Below, in pieces: positions 43,076 through 50,710 of a stretch of DNA of 64,000 nt. The first letter of the stretch is position 1. Each line of letters begins with the position of its first letter. This stretch comes from Mucilaginibacter ginsenosidivorax (lineage in GTDB: Bacteria > Bacteroidota > Bacteroidia > Sphingobacteriales > Sphingobacteriaceae). Position numbers and translations under genes: made by a program. The notes below the pieces were generated by a model. The model saw nothing but the letters and a program-made list of their open reading frames with translations, made no database searches and was not told the origin of the DNA. Location: the NCBI RefSeq assembly GCF_007971525.1, contig NZ_CP042437.1:3906001-3970000 (forward strand). The letters are read 5' to 3'.

Positions 43076-44215
43076 TTATTTCAATATCTCCCTCGAAATT
43101 ACAATCCGCTGAATTTCTGATGTGCCCTCGTAAATCTGGGTTACCTTGGCATCGCGCATCATGCGCTCCACATGGTACTCTTTTACAAAGCCGTAACCGC
43201 CATGAATTTGAACAGCTTCAACCGTGGTACGCATGGCTACATCTGATGCAAAAAGTTTGGCCATTGAACTGGCCTGTGCATACGGCTGGTGATGGTCTTT
43301 TAGCCAGGCAGCCCTTAGGCAAAGCAGGCGCGCTGCTTCAATTTCGGTAGCCATGTCGGCAAGTTTAAATTGAATGCCCTGCAAATCGGCCAGAGGTTTG
43401 CCAAAGGCTTTGCGTTGTTTTGAGTATTGTAAAGCAAGTTCATAAGCGCCGGATGCTATCCCCAGTGCCTGTGCGGCTATACCTATTCGCCCGCCTTCTA
43501 ATAATTTCATGGCAAACTTAAATCCGAAGCCCTCATCGCCAATGCGGTTTTCTTTAGGTACTTTAACATCATCGAACATAATAGAATGCGTGTCTGAACC
43601 GCGAACGCCCATTTTATTTTCTTTTGGGCCAATGGTAAAACCGGCCATGCCTTTTTCAACAATAAGGGCGTTAATGCCATCGTGCCGTTTGGCGCCATTG
43701 GTTTGCGCCATTACCAGGTAAGTTGAAGCGGTGCTGCCGTTAGTAATCCAGTTTTTGGTGCCATTAAGCAGATAGTGGTCGCCCATATCAATGGCGGTGG
43801 TGTGCTGCGATGTTGCATCTGAGCCCGCTTCAGGTTCCGACAGGCAAAACGCGCCTATGCTTTCGCCCTTAGCTAAGGGAACTAAATATTTTTCTTTCTG
43901 AAATTCATTGCCAAATTTTTCGAGCCCGTTACAAACCAACGAGTTGTTTACCGAAAGGATCACGGCTGTAGAAGCATCAATTTTCGAGATCTCTTCTATT
44001 GCCAATACGTACGATATGGCATCCATGCCGCCACCGCCATATTGAGGGGCAACCATCATCCCTAAAAAACCAAGTTCGCCCAGTTTTTTAATTTGTTCAG
44101 CCGGGAATTGCTGATGTTCATCGCGCTCAATAACGCCGGGTTTTAATTCGGTTTGGGCAAAATCACGGGCAGCCTGCTTAATCATCAGCTGCTCTTCTGT
44201 AAATTCAAATAGCAT
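43076..44215 (-). CDS. Acyl-CoA dehydrogenase
   Basis: A 379-residue flavoenzyme. Signatures: FCLSEPEAGSDA (about 123-134) for substrate/FAD contact, the second family pattern QIHGGYGFVKEYHVERMMRDAKV (about 335-357), and YEGTSEIQRIVISR at the end, where Glu in YEGTSE is the catalytic base of the short/medium-chain type. It performs the first oxidation step of beta-oxidation with electron transfer to ETF. The start is ATG 44215 (MLFEFTEEQ); the longer ORF to 44254 adds 13 unconserved residues. Confidence 0.93.
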   Translation of the reverse strand: MLFEFTEEQLMIKQAARDFAQTELKPGVIERDEHQQFPAEQIKKLGELGFLGMMVAPQYGGGGMDAISYVLAIEEISKIDASTAVILSVNNSLVCNGLEKFGNEFQKEKYLVPLAKGESIGAFCLSEPEAGSDATSQHTTAIDMGDHYLLNGTKNWITNGSTASTYLVMAQTNGAKRHDGINALIVEKGMAGFTIGPKENKMGVRGSDTHSIMFDDVKVPKENRIGDEGFGFKFAMKLLEGGRIGIAAQALGIASGAYELALQYSKQRKAFGKPLADLQGIQFKLADMATEIEAARLLCLRAAWLKDHHQPYAQASSMAKLFASDVAMRTTVEAVQIHGGYGFVKEYHVERMMRDAKVTQIYEGTSEIQRIVISREILK

Positions 44216-44614
44216 AGTAAAATAAAAAGCTAAATATAACAATTTGCTATGCATGCATAGTAAAAAATAAACATAAAAAAAGAGAGCCTTTTTTGAAGCT
44301 CCCTTTCCCCTAATTAATTTAAACTATTGATTAAACCCAAAACAAAGAACAAAAAATCTCAACTTGGGCGTCTGAGAATTCAAAAAAAGTTTTTCACAGG
44401 TAGGTGATTTAATTTTTTTTCACAGATTGTATGCAGGGCGAATTGTTTTAAACAAATTTATTGCCAGTATTTATTATTTTGATAGTTATTGGCAATAAAT
44501 AATAGTTACGGCGCAATTATTTAATCCGATAATTTTTACGAACTTTAATAATCAAACGTTAAATTATTTTTTGAGCCCCTACTAAAGATAAATTCTAAAA
44601 TTAATCTTATTTTT
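44216..44614. other. A/T-rich intergenic region
   Basis: About 400 bp without a gene. There is one weak hairpin at 44276-44306 (AGAGAGCC and GCTCCCT with A and T flanks), which could be a terminator on the minus strand but has no gene feeding it. Nothing else is recognisable. Confidence 0.4.
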
Positions 44615-44857
44615 ATGCTACTTACTGATTTTGAATATCTTAGCAATTCTGACGAGGCTTTTAAAAAGAAAATAGCACTACAGATCAAGAACCTTAGGCG
44701 GCAAAACCAGGTTACCCAGGAGAAGTTTTTTACCGAAACCAACATTAATATTGCCCGGCTTGAGTCTGGAAAAATTGATATCAGGCTGGATACCCTCCGA
44801 AAAGTTTGTTATTATTTTGATGTTTCATTGGCTGGTTTTTTTCAGGGCATCTATTAA
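44615..44857 (+). CDS. XRE-family helix-turn-helix regulator
   Basis: An 80-residue DNA-binding protein with one HTH_3 domain: KIALQIKNLRRQNQVTQEKFF (about 19-39) supplies helices 1-2, TNINIARLESGKIDIRLDTLRKVCYYFDV the recognition helix and the rest. It could regulate the M13 peptidase gene 87 bp downstream, which has the same orientation, but this is only inferred from position. Confidence 0.85.
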   Translation: MLLTDFEYLSNSDEAFKKKIALQIKNLRRQNQVTQEKFFTETNINIARLESGKIDIRLDTLRKVCYYFDVSLAGFFQGIY

Positions 44858-44944
44858 AAGTTGCCTGTTTTAATAAAACCGCTGTCCTAAATTCTATTAT
44901 TCAATACAATCGTTGTATTTTTTTACATACACCCAAACAAACAG

Positions 44945-46996
44945 ATGATCAAAAAGACTACACCCGGCCTGTTGTTAAGCGGGCTCATTGCAATTGTGCT
45001 GCTTCCGGCCTGTAAAGACAAGACAAAAATTTATGCCGACAACGACCCCGTAATTAAAAACATGGATACCAGTGTGAAACCTGGCGACGACTTTTTTAAA
45101 TACGCCAATGGTACCTGGTTAAAAAAGAACCCCATTCCCGGCGCATACGCGGCCTGGGGGATAGGCAACGTGGTACAGGAGGAACTGCGCGACCGGATGA
45201 GGAAAATTAATGAAGACGCACTAAAAGCTAATGCGCCCAAAGGCAGCAATACCCAAAAAATAGGCGATTTTTATTACAGCGGTATGGACACCGTTGATAT
45301 TGAAAAGCGGGGCATTACGCCGCTTAATGATGAACTGAAAAAGATTGAGGATATTAAAGATGTAAAGGGTCTTATTGAGGAATTTGCCCACCTGGATGGG
45401 ATAGGGGTAACTACGCCATTAGGTACCTATGCCGGGCAGGATAGTAAAAACAGCGATAAAATAATGTTGCAGTTGGGCCAATCGGGGATAGGATTGCCAA
45501 ATCGCGATTACTACTTTAATACCGATGCGCATAGTGTTGCCATCCGCACCGATTATAAGTTAACGCATTTGCCAAAAATATTCAGGTTAAGTGGCTTGCC
45601 TATTGACGCTGCCGGTGCTGCCGCCAAACAAACCTATGCCCTTGAAACGGCGCTTGCCGATAGCAGCCGCAAACTGGAAGACCTGCGCGACCCTTACCGT
45701 AACTATAACAAAATGACGTTGGCCGGTTTAAGCAAACTGGCGCCCGATATCGACTGGAAAGCCACCTTCCAAAAAATGGATTACAAGGATGTGGATACCG
45801 TGATTGTTGGCCAGCCAGAATATTACCGGGCCCTCAATAAGGCATTGCATGATTACAGTATTGCCGATTGGAAAAACTACCTGCGTAAAAACCTGGTTAC
45901 CTCTTTCGGATCGTACCTGAGCAAGCCATTTGACCAGGAACTGTTCCGTTTTTATGAAATGGTGCTTTACGGCAGCAAGGAGCAATTACCACGCTGGAAA
46001 AGGGTGCTTGATTTGGAAAATGGTGTAATGGGCGAAGTGCTTGGGCAGATATTTGTAAAAGAGTACTTTCCCGAAAAAACTAAGGAGCGGTATGTAAAAC
46101 TGGTTGAGGCCATGCGCGAAACCTTTAAGGAGCATATTGAAAAGCTTGACTGGATGAGCCCCCAAACCAAAGAAAAAGCATATTATAAACTGAGCAAAGT
46201 AATGCCAAAAGTTGGCTACCCGGATAAATGGAAAGATTTTTCGACACTTGAGATTGACCGCGGCCCGCTTGCGCTAAACATGATGCGTGCCAACAACTGG
46301 CAGCACAAGTTTAACGCAGCTAAACTGGGTAAGCCCGTTGACCGTACCGAATGGGGGATGACGCCACAAACTTATAATGCCTACTACAACCCATCCAATA
46401 ACGAAATTGTGCTGCCTGCCGGTATTTTTGCCATACCCGGCTTTAAAGACGAGAATATTGACGATGCCATCATTTACGGCTACGCGGCTGCATCTACCAT
46501 TGGCCACGAAATGACACATGGCTTTGACGACCAGGGCCGCCAGTTTGATGCTAAAGGAAACCTGAAAGCATGGTGGCTGCCCCAGGACTCGGTTAAGTTT
46601 ACCCAGCGCGCGCAAATGCTCATCAACCAGTTTAACGGCTATACCATTTACGGCCTACACATAAACGGCAAAGCAACGCAAGGCGAGAATATTGCCGATT
46701 TGGGCGGTATAGTAATAGGCCTTGATGCATTTAAAAAAACAGAGCAATATAAAGAGGGCAAAACCATCAACGGGTTTACCCCGCTGCAACGCTACTTTTT
46801 AGGCTACGCGTTAGGATGGCTGGGGCAAGACAGGCAGGAAGCCTTGCAAAGCCAGATATTAACCAACGAACATGCCCCAGGCTTTATGCGCGTAAACGGT
46901 CCGTTTACAGATGTGCCCGAGTTTTATGAAGCATTTGGCATAAAGAAGGGAGATAAAATGTGGCTTGATCCGGATAAGAGGGTGAAGATTTGGTAA
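44945..46996 (+). CDS. M13-family (neprilysin-like) zinc endopeptidase, paralogue 1
   Basis: A 683-residue lipoprotein (lipobox LLPAC, Cys near residue 23). The M13 motifs are complete: NAYYNPSNNEIVLPAGI (about 479-495), STIGHEMTHGFDDQGRQFDAKG (HExxH, about 520-541), NIADLGG with the third zinc ligand Glu region just before it (GENIADLGG, about 579-587), and CW-type end replaced by RVKIW. It probably digests small peptides in the periplasm. A close paralogue follows at 47926; the two were once adjacent. Hairpin terminator at 47003. Confidence 0.93.
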   Translation: MIKKTTPGLLLSGLIAIVLLPACKDKTKIYADNDPVIKNMDTSVKPGDDFFKYANGTWLKKNPIPGAYAAWGIGNVVQEELRDRMRKINEDALKANAPKGSNTQKIGDFYYSGMDTVDIEKRGITPLNDELKKIEDIKDVKGLIEEFAHLDGIGVTTPLGTYAGQDSKNSDKIMLQLGQSGIGLPNRDYYFNTDAHSVAIRTDYKLTHLPKIFRLSGLPIDAAGAAAKQTYALETALADSSRKLEDLRDPYRNYNKMTLAGLSKLAPDIDWKATFQKMDYKDVDTVIVGQPEYYRALNKALHDYSIADWKNYLRKNLVTSFGSYLSKPFDQELFRFYEMVLYGSKEQLPRWKRVLDLENGVMGEVLGQIFVKEYFPEKTKERYVKLVEAMRETFKEHIEKLDWMSPQTKEKAYYKLSKVMPKVGYPDKWKDFSTLEIDRGPLALNMMRANNWQHKFNAAKLGKPVDRTEWGMTPQTYNAYYNPSNNEIVLPAGIFAIPGFKDENIDDAIIYGYAAASTIGHEMTHGFDDQGRQFDAKGNLKAWWLPQDSVKFTQRAQMLINQFNGYTIYGLHINGKATQGENIADLGGIVIGLDAFKKTEQYKEGKTINGFTPLQRYFLGYALGWLGQDRQEALQSQILTNEHAPGFMRVNGPFTDVPEFYEAFGIKKGDKMWLDPDKRVKIW

Positions 46997-47002
46997 TTGG
47001 CC

Positions 47003-47033
47003 GAAGAGCTCCTTACAATAGGAGCTCTTCAAT
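47003..47033. terminator. Bidirectional terminator between M13 paralogue 1 and the TIR gene
   Basis: GAAGAGCTCC and GGAGCTCTTC, a perfect 10-bp stem with an 8-nt loop, 7 bp after the M13 stop and 7 bp before the convergent TIR gene stop. Confidence 0.8.
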
Positions 47034-47036
47034 CAA

Positions 47037-47771
47037 TTATATTTTATTATCAAGAAGGTATTGTTTACCTTTAGTAGTTAGTAGAACAGAGTTGCCCTTG
47101 GCATACCATTTGATATAACCAAGCTCTTTCAATCTCGCTATTTTTATAGCCGTTAACGTTCGGGAAATTTTTAACTCTTGAGTTAAATCCACAACTTCAA
47201 AGAAATCTTCACCTGCTTCATAATGAAGCATAATCTGTTTTAGAATAGCATTTAATAATTCTAAATCCCCTTCTAGCTTTTCCTCGTTGATTTTCGTAAA
47301 TGGATTGTTCCCAATCTCAGGCTTTTCAAATAGCGGCGATTGGTGAATGGTTCTTACTAACTCATCATAACAATATTCATATTCGTCAGATTTTGAAAAG
47401 TTTATATACAGCTTACTTTTCAGAAACGTTGGCAAATCAGTACCGCCCGTCTGCTTTATAATCGGGATGATTTTCTTTACATCAATCTGTTTCATTAGAT
47501 TTGATGTGATAATCATCTTCTCATAGCCAACTCCTCCTGTTCCACTGTTGGCTTTTTCCACATACTTCTCGCTACAGACCATTATTATATAATCTGATGA
47601 TGCCAAATTAGTTTCCATAAAATGAGGCAGGTCATCACCTGGCTTTAATTCAAATTGATCCAAAATTGCATCGATACCATTATTGCGTAATCTGTACGCG
47701 AGCTCCAAGATCCATTTTTTATGGTCTTGTGTATCATGAGAGTAAGAGATAAAGACTTTAGGAATAGACAT
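47037..47771 (-). CDS. TIR/SEFIR-domain protein with C-terminal winged helix
   Basis: A 244-residue protein. The TIR/SEFIR-like domain (about 1-140) starts KVFISYSHDTQDHKKW and includes DQFELKPGDDLPHFM and GGVGYEKMII, whose Glu may be the catalytic residue. Residues 165-244 form a winged-helix-like DNA-binding domain (LTQELKISRTLTAIKIARLKELGYI). This combination occurs in stand-alone TIR proteins suspected of antiphage signalling. The gene is A/T-rich and lies opposite to, and between, two M13 paralogues, which suggests insertion. Separate from the Thoeris locus 20 kb away. Confidence 0.8.
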   Translation of the reverse strand: MSIPKVFISYSHDTQDHKKWILELAYRLRNNGIDAILDQFELKPGDDLPHFMETNLASSDYIIMVCSEKYVEKANSGTGGVGYEKMIITSNLMKQIDVKKIIPIIKQTGGTDLPTFLKSKLYINFSKSDEYEYCYDELVRTIHQSPLFEKPEIGNNPFTKINEEKLEGDLELLNAILKQIMLHYEAGEDFFEVVDLTQELKISRTLTAIKIARLKELGYIKWYAKGNSVLLTTKGKQYLLDNKI

Positions 47772-47839
47772 AAATTATTTAATGATGTAATTAATCAACG
47801 CGAATATCAATAATTGCTATTGGTAACAAGTTGATATCT

Positions 47840-47847
47840 CAAATTTA
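47840..47847 (-). promoter_or_regulatory. -7 box of the TIR-winged-helix gene
   Basis: TAAATTTG on the minus strand, 68 bp upstream of the ATG at 47771. Confidence 0.45.
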
Positions 47848-47866
47848 TCTTTCTATCCCTTATGTT

Positions 47867-47898
47867 ACAAACGCCTTTTAATAAGGCGTTTGTTTTTT
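47867..47898 (+). terminator. Rho-independent terminator upstream of M13 paralogue 2
   Basis: ACAAACGCCTT and AAGGCGTTTGT with a 5-nt loop and six T. Its orientation fits the end of the M13 paralogue 1 transcript before the TIR gene was inserted. Confidence 0.8.
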
Positions 47899-47900
47899 GA

Positions 47901-47908
47901 TAAATTTG
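47901..47908 (+). promoter_or_regulatory. -7 box of M13 paralogue 2
   Basis: TAAATTTG, 17 bp before ATG 47926; it excludes a start at the earlier in-frame codon 47890. Confidence 0.5.
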
Positions 47909-47925
47909 ATGCAAACGTTTTCTGC

Positions 47926-49965
47926 ATGACAAAAACTTACAACAAAATTATTTTATGCGGTGCTGTGCTAACTACAATGGCACTAAGCGCATATATAGCA
48001 AAACCAAATGATCCTGTTTTTGATAACCTGGATCAGTCGGTTAGCCCCGGTGCTGATTTTTTTAAGTACGCCAATGGCGGCTGGCTTAAGCGCAATCCTA
48101 TCCCGGCAGCTTACTCCAGTTGGGGAATTGGCAACGTGGTATCGGAAGAATTGCGCGACAGGCTGAAGAAAATTAATGAGGATGCTTTGGCCGCCAACGC
48201 CCCAAAAGGCACCACTACACAAAAAATTGGTGATTTTTATTTTACCGGTTTGGATACCGTAAATATTGAAAAACGCGGCATCGACCCATTAAAAGCACAA
48301 TTAGCCTTGATAGACCAGGCCAATGATGTGCCTTCCATTTTAAATGCGGCGGCTGTATTAAGTACTACGGGCACCCGTAACGTATTTGGAGCGCGGGTTG
48401 GGCAGGACGCCAAAAACAGCGCTAAAATGATATTGCAGCTGGGGCAGGCAGGTTTAGGCCTGCCAAACCGCGATTATTATTTTAAAACAGACGCCCGCAC
48501 GGTTAAAATCCGCACCGATTATACAACTAACCACCTGCCAACCATGCTTAAACTTACAGGCTACGATGAGCAGCAGGCTAAAGCAGGTGCCGAAAGTATT
48601 TACAGGATAGAAAAATTTTTGGCCGATAGCAGCCGCAAGCTTGAAAAGCTACGCGACCCTTATGCCAACTACCATAAAATGACGCTGGCGCAATTGAACG
48701 CGCTTACGCCGGATGTTAACTGGAATACGGTTTTTAAAGCAATGGAGTTGAAACCGGTAGACTCGGTAATTGTTGGACAGCCGGAGTATTACAGGGCTTT
48801 AAATACAGCTTTAAAAACATTCGCTGCCGGAGATTGGAAAGCTTACCTACGCTGGAAACTTATTGCATCCTACTCGCCATACCTTACAAAGGCGGTCGAC
48901 GATGAAAGTTTCCGTTTTGGCGGTAAGGTAATATCGGGCCGTAAAGAACAGCTGCCCCGCTGGAAACGGGTATTGGATACCGAAAATGGTTTAATGGGCG
49001 AAGCCCTTGGCTTTTTGTTTGTAAAAGAATACTTCCCGGTTACGGCCAAGCGGCGTTATACAGATATGGTTGAGGCTATTAGGCAAGCCTATCGTGAACA
49101 TATTGCCAAACTGGATTGGATGACACCAGAAACCAAGCAAAAGGCGCTGGTAAAATTGAACGCCATTCATCCCAAAGTAGGTTATCCGGATAAGTGGAAG
49201 GATTTCTCGACGTTGGTAATGGACAGGGAATCATACGCCGGCAATGTAATGCGGGCCAGGCATTGGGCTTACCTGGTTAATATTAACAAGCTGGGCAAAC
49301 CGGTTGACCACACAGAATGGGGAATGACACCGCAAACCTACAATGCCAGCTACAGCCCGTCGAACAACGAGATAACACTGCCGGCAGCGCAATTTACCAT
49401 TCCCGGCGTAAAAGACAGCGAGGTTGACGATGCCGTAGCTTACGGCTACGTAGCTGCATCAACCATTGGTCATGAAATTACCCACGGGTTTGACGATGAA
49501 GGCCGCCAGTTTGATGCCAAAGGTAATTTGAAAACCTGGTGGACACCAACCGACTCGGTAAGGTTTACCAAGCGGGCCAACATGCTGGCCGACCAGTTTA
49601 GCAGCTACGTAGTGCTTGACAGTCTGCACGTAAACGGCAAAGCCAGTTTAGGCGAAAATATTGCCGATTTGGGCGGGATAGTGTTAGGTATTGATGCTTT
49701 TAAAAAAACCAAACAATATAAAGAAGGGAAATTGATAAATGGGCTTACACCCATGCAGCGTTTCTTTTTGGGCTACGCCCTTGGCTGGCTTGGCCAGGAA
49801 CGCGACGAGGCATTAGCCAACCAGATACTAACAGATGTGCATGCCCCCGGCTTTTTGCGGGTAAATGGTCCCTTTAGTGATGTGCCGGAGTTTTATGAAG
49901 CTTTCCACATTAAAAAGGGGGATAAGATGTGGTTAGATCCGGCTAAAAGGGTAAAGATTTGGTAG
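47926..49965 (+). CDS. M13-family (neprilysin-like) zinc endopeptidase, paralogue 2
   Basis: A 679-residue exported enzyme, a clear paralogue of the protein at 44945 (shared PGADFFKYANGGWL-type start, LGLPNRDYYF, HExxH in STIGHEITHGFDDEG and GENIADLGG). The N terminus (MTKTYNKIILCGAVLTTMALSAY) is a signal peptide without lipobox, unlike paralogue 1, so this copy is probably soluble in the periplasm or secreted. The start at 47926 is set by the promoter box at 47901. The terminator is at 50037. Confidence 0.92.
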   Translation: MTKTYNKIILCGAVLTTMALSAYIAKPNDPVFDNLDQSVSPGADFFKYANGGWLKRNPIPAAYSSWGIGNVVSEELRDRLKKINEDALAANAPKGTTTQKIGDFYFTGLDTVNIEKRGIDPLKAQLALIDQANDVPSILNAAAVLSTTGTRNVFGARVGQDAKNSAKMILQLGQAGLGLPNRDYYFKTDARTVKIRTDYTTNHLPTMLKLTGYDEQQAKAGAESIYRIEKFLADSSRKLEKLRDPYANYHKMTLAQLNALTPDVNWNTVFKAMELKPVDSVIVGQPEYYRALNTALKTFAAGDWKAYLRWKLIASYSPYLTKAVDDESFRFGGKVISGRKEQLPRWKRVLDTENGLMGEALGFLFVKEYFPVTAKRRYTDMVEAIRQAYREHIAKLDWMTPETKQKALVKLNAIHPKVGYPDKWKDFSTLVMDRESYAGNVMRARHWAYLVNINKLGKPVDHTEWGMTPQTYNASYSPSNNEITLPAAQFTIPGVKDSEVDDAVAYGYVAASTIGHEITHGFDDEGRQFDAKGNLKTWWTPTDSVRFTKRANMLADQFSSYVVLDSLHVNGKASLGENIADLGGIVLGIDAFKKTKQYKEGKLINGLTPMQRFFLGYALGWLGQERDEALANQILTDVHAPGFLRVNGPFSDVPEFYEAFHIKKGDKMWLDPAKRVKIW

Positions 49966-50377
49966 GCAAGCCCCCCAGCCCCCTGAAAGCGGAGCTTTTG
50001 ATTAGCAGGATTGATACCACAAAGTTTTCTTTTTCCGCGATCTGTGTCTTCACAGATCGCTTTTTCGGATGTTCTTTGGGTGATGGAGTAGATAAAACTA
50101 AATTGCCCAGTTTGAACGAAATAGAATAAACAACAAGCTTTCCGCGATTTGCGTTAGGGGGAGTAGCGGATACCGGCCAATGTGGATAAGGCCTGTGCAG
50201 TATGAGCGAATGACCCGGGCCGCAGGCAACGCCAACTTTAGCAGTAAGTATCAAGTAGTAAGACTTTTTGAATGCGGAATAAAAGTAAATATTGGTAGGT
50301 TCGTCAACTTTTTTTAACTTACATTGATACATCAAATTCTACCAAAATAAACTGTTGCTAAAATTCAATTAATCACC
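49966..50377. repeat. Intergenic repeats downstream of M13 paralogue 2
   Basis: No gene. 49968-49995 is a C-rich fragment (CCCCCCAGCCCCCTGAAAGC) of the type seen at 584-755. 50142-50236 is a forward copy of the GCGTTAGGG family, ending in GGCCGCAGGCAACGCC. 50247-50275 is an AAGTATCAAGTAGTAAGACTT block. Confidence 0.55.
50037..50065 (+). terminator. Rho-independent terminator of M13 paralogue 2
   Basis: GCGATCTGTG and CACAGATCGC with loop TCTT, followed by five T. Confidence 0.88.
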
Positions 50378-50385
50378 TATTTTTG
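50378..50385 (+). promoter_or_regulatory. -7 box of the AtpZ-symporter operon
   Basis: TATTTTTG, 21 bp before ATG 50407. Confidence 0.5.
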
Positions 50386-50406
50386 CGGGGTTACAAAACA
50401 ACAAAT

Positions 50407-50598
50407 ATGAAACACCAAGAAGAAGTAAAAGAAAATTTAGATTATATATACTACCTGGTAGCACTTGTATCGGGTGCATTTGTAGGTGCCATAATTGATA
50501 AAGGTTTAACCTGGATTGTTGTTGGTGGTGTATTGGGCTTATTAACTGCCGCTTTCTTCCTGAATGTTTTGGTTAGGGGCCGTGGCGAAAAAATCTGA
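50407..50598 (+). CDS. AtpZ/AtpI-like small membrane protein
   Basis: A 63-residue protein with two membrane helices (about 16-33 and 36-55) and the glycine-rich pattern SGAFVGAIIDKG...IVVGGVLGLL typical of AtpZ/AtpI-type proteins. Such proteins can help assemble the ATP synthase c-ring or move Mg/Ca; here it is not next to ATP synthase genes but opens an operon with a sodium:solute symporter. The start at 50407 fits the promoter at 50378. Its end overlaps the 42-residue peptide gene by 17 bp. Confidence 0.6.
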   Translation: MKHQEEVKENLDYIYYLVALVSGAFVGAIIDKGLTWIVVGGVLGLLTAAFFLNVLVRGRGEKI

Positions 50599-50710
50599 TC
50601 CGGATTTACCATCATTTATAAGTAATTGGAACCAGTTTTACGGCATAGTAGCCGCATGGCTGGTTTTTTTAGTTTTTGTATTTTGGCTCATTACAAAATA
50701 TTTTGAATGA
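50582..50710 (+). CDS. 42-residue single-pass membrane peptide, symporter-linked
   Basis: A GTG-started frame that begins inside the AtpZ-like gene (17 bp overlap) and ends by overlapping the symporter start by 4 bp (ATGA), so all three are translationally coupled. Sequence features: an acidic, polar N terminus (MAKKSDPDLPSFISNW), one transmembrane helix near residues 19-37 rich in Val, Phe and Trp (YGIVAAWLVFLVFVFWLI), and a short tail ending KYFE. It resembles in form a small accessory subunit of a sodium:solute symporter. I know no named family. Confidence 0.6.
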   Translation: MAKKSDPDLPSFISNWNQFYGIVAAWLVFLVFVFWLITKYFE

